DNA of 64,000 bases. Origin: Xiphophorus maculatus (Eukaryota > Chordata > Actinopteri > Cyprinodontiformes > Poeciliidae). Position numbers and translations under genes: made by a program. Position 1 is the stretch's first letter; every line of letters begins with the position of its first letter. The stretch covers positions 21,376,351 to 21,440,350 of the forward strand of contig NC_036451.1 of the NCBI RefSeq assembly GCF_002775205.1, in the 5' to 3' direction. The notes beneath the pieces were generated by a model. It did no database searches, had not been told where the DNA came from, and saw nothing but the letters and a program-made list of their open reading frames with translations. Positions 62,301 to 64,000 of this stretch are shown piece by piece.

Positions 62301-64000
62301 CTCTCCACAAACTATACTGCAGTTTATTGCTTCAAAATGTCAAACTGCTCACAGGAACACGCACACACGCGTGCATATGCGCGCAAGCAAACACCCTGCT
62401 TTCAGCTGTCATGTTTCTAAAGTGTCAGATTGTGAAGAGCAGACGTATACGCCCGACCTCTGACCCCAGCGTGGTCCTTTGAGGTCTTGCTGATGTATAA
62501 TGTATATCTAAGGCCGGAGCACTCAGACGGAGGCAGGCAGAGTTAGAGCGCGGCGGTGGGAGTCAAAGCATCTGCTTCGCTCATGTACGACAGGCAGCTT
62601 TCAAAGAGACGCTTGCATACAGGAAGAAAGAAGAGCCTAAAGCATGTGGTTAGAAAATTGTAGAAGTTATTAGTGTGATAAGAATTAGTTTATGAGAGGG
62701 TGAGACTTTTTCAAGGTAGCCTTACTCGTTTCTCAGCAATTCTTGGCGGACGTTTTCCCCCAATAATTACTAATAATATTGCACCAAATACACACCCAAG
62801 TAGATAACATTAGCCATTTGTTTTTGCTTTTATTTAAAAAGTTCTCAACACCAAATTCAAATTGTGAATAAAAACACCTTTTGGGTAAGATTCTATGTGC
62901 AGAAAAAGTTAACAAGAAAATGGTGTGTTTTTTTGCATGTCTGAATTAATAAAATGCCTTTATTTTGCAGTTTCAACATTTTTTTCCTGAAATTCTGTCC
63001 ACTGAACAGGTGAAGATTCATTTGCGTCATTAGTGTGACTGTCTTCAAAATTTGGGGCTTCGAAGGTCAAAAGTAAAATATTCATACAATCAAACCATGG
63101 CTCAAGTGACACTTAGCAAAACTGCACATTCAGCTCATGATTTTGAAACAACCAGCAAACCTTTTGGTTGAAGGGTCTCTCTGCGGTTCGCGCATGTTTG
63201 AGACTTTTTTTGTGTGTGTGATTCCGACTCGGCGTGAAGAAAATCCAAGCATAACAAAATGGACGTGCTGTGTAAAAAAGCAAACAGAAAAAAGCATGGC
63301 TTAGATGAAATAAAAGTCCCACATCATGGTGACATTCATACGCTGACATGTTCACTGGAACTGCATCAAAGTAAAGAGGAATTGACGAGTCTGTTCATTT
63401 ATTTAAAAAGAGGGGCTCGGTCGAGGCTTTCCTCTCACTTCTCCAAAAAGGTAGACGCCAACAAAATGCCTGAAACACGCAGCTTCATCAACAAGATGTT
63501 GGGGGAGAGATAAGAGGCGCGGCGAGGCCTGTAGACAACAGAAATTGGACACATCATCGAGGGTAACCGATAGTCCCCCCCCCCACCCCCTCAAACAGCC
63601 CCACCCCTTCCCTGCAGCGAGCCCCCAGACGTTCACTGGAGGACAGCACAGGAATCCCCCACTGCCCCACAGCAGACTCACCGACTCTGCATGGTCTGCA
63701 TCACTCACATACATGCACATATAGACATTTACATACGTCCGCATGGGCGCTTACACACACAGTACAGGAATAGTATCGCTCAAGTGCTTTTTTTTTTTTT
63801 TTTTTAATCCCACACAGACACCATTGTGCCTCAAAACAACACTTAACGCTCGTTTTCAATCACCCTGTGACTTCCCCCTCTCTGCTATAGAGTTATATGA
63901 AATAAACCCTTTTTTTAGCTCACGTTGTTTATCCTTCACTTCACAGCATAACCCGCTTCATCTGTACTTTCCTTTTCACTCTCGCCTCGTTTACTATCCT
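59350..64000. other. Intergenic to the window end
   Basis: No supported exon. Segment 60050-60200 ends with ggtatgaataattttgagg, a phrase common at Tc1-type relic ends. Poly-A or poly-T tracts lie at about 59996-60016, 61491-61501 and 63787-63806. Segment 61930-62100 is repeat-poor. Segment 62490-62620 has tgtatatctaaggccggag followed by a GC-rich stretch that could be a promoter and first exon, but no coding start follows. Confidence 0.35.

Noticed and set aside
63259..63513. 84-codon plus-strand frame ending in KMLGER
   Set aside because: No homology recognised, no splice context, and lysine-rich composition typical of AT-rich chance frames.

Overview
The window reads as nuclear DNA from a ray-finned (probably percomorph) fish. 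The evidence is genes split by GT-AG introns, dense CA/TA/AAT microsatellites, many decayed Tc1-type transposase fragments, hAT-like miniature elements and AT-rich intergenic DNA. There are no operons, ribosome binding sites or other bacterial features. Species cannot be named from this alone.

Three protein genes can be supported, all on the minus strand. Fas ligand (faslg, TNF superfamily) lies at 6007-7509 in four exons. A conserved-looking gene of unknown name lies at 12770-14754 in five exons and encodes 304 residues. The transcription factor c-Jun (jun) lies at 23469-24443 in one exon, with a recognisable upstream control region at 24787-24934 that matches the known mammalian c-jun layout: CCAAT box, jun1 and jun2 AP-1/ATF sites and a MEF2 site.

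Region by region: 1-251 is the end of a LINE reverse-transcriptase reading frame that continues past the window edge. 252-5.6 kb is AT-rich with a hAT-like end, a Tc1 fossil and a 235-bp fold-back. 5.6-7.6 kb is faslg. 8-12.7 kb is mobile-element debris, including a GC-rich LTR-like block at 11.15-11.64 kb. 12.7-14.8 kb is the unnamed gene with two TCACGTGA boxes upstream of its start. 15-17.3 kb has two miniature elements and a Tc1 fossil. 19.7-22 kb holds CTCF-like motifs and a GC-rich cluster of SRF/ETS/ATF sites, which could serve jun. 22.8-25 kb is jun. From 25 kb to the end (39 kb) no coding exon was found. That tract carries mobile-element remnants, microsatellites, perfect hairpins and several high-complexity segments that could be conserved non-coding elements.

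Fas ligand and c-Jun meet in known biology, because JNK/c-Jun signalling can activate Fas ligand transcription. Their proximity here may nevertheless be coincidental. No unprecedented multi-gene system was found. The most interesting items are the possible jun enhancer at 20.74-20.87 kb, the unnamed gene, and repeated sets of perfect or mutually exclusive hairpins that look like template-switch scars.
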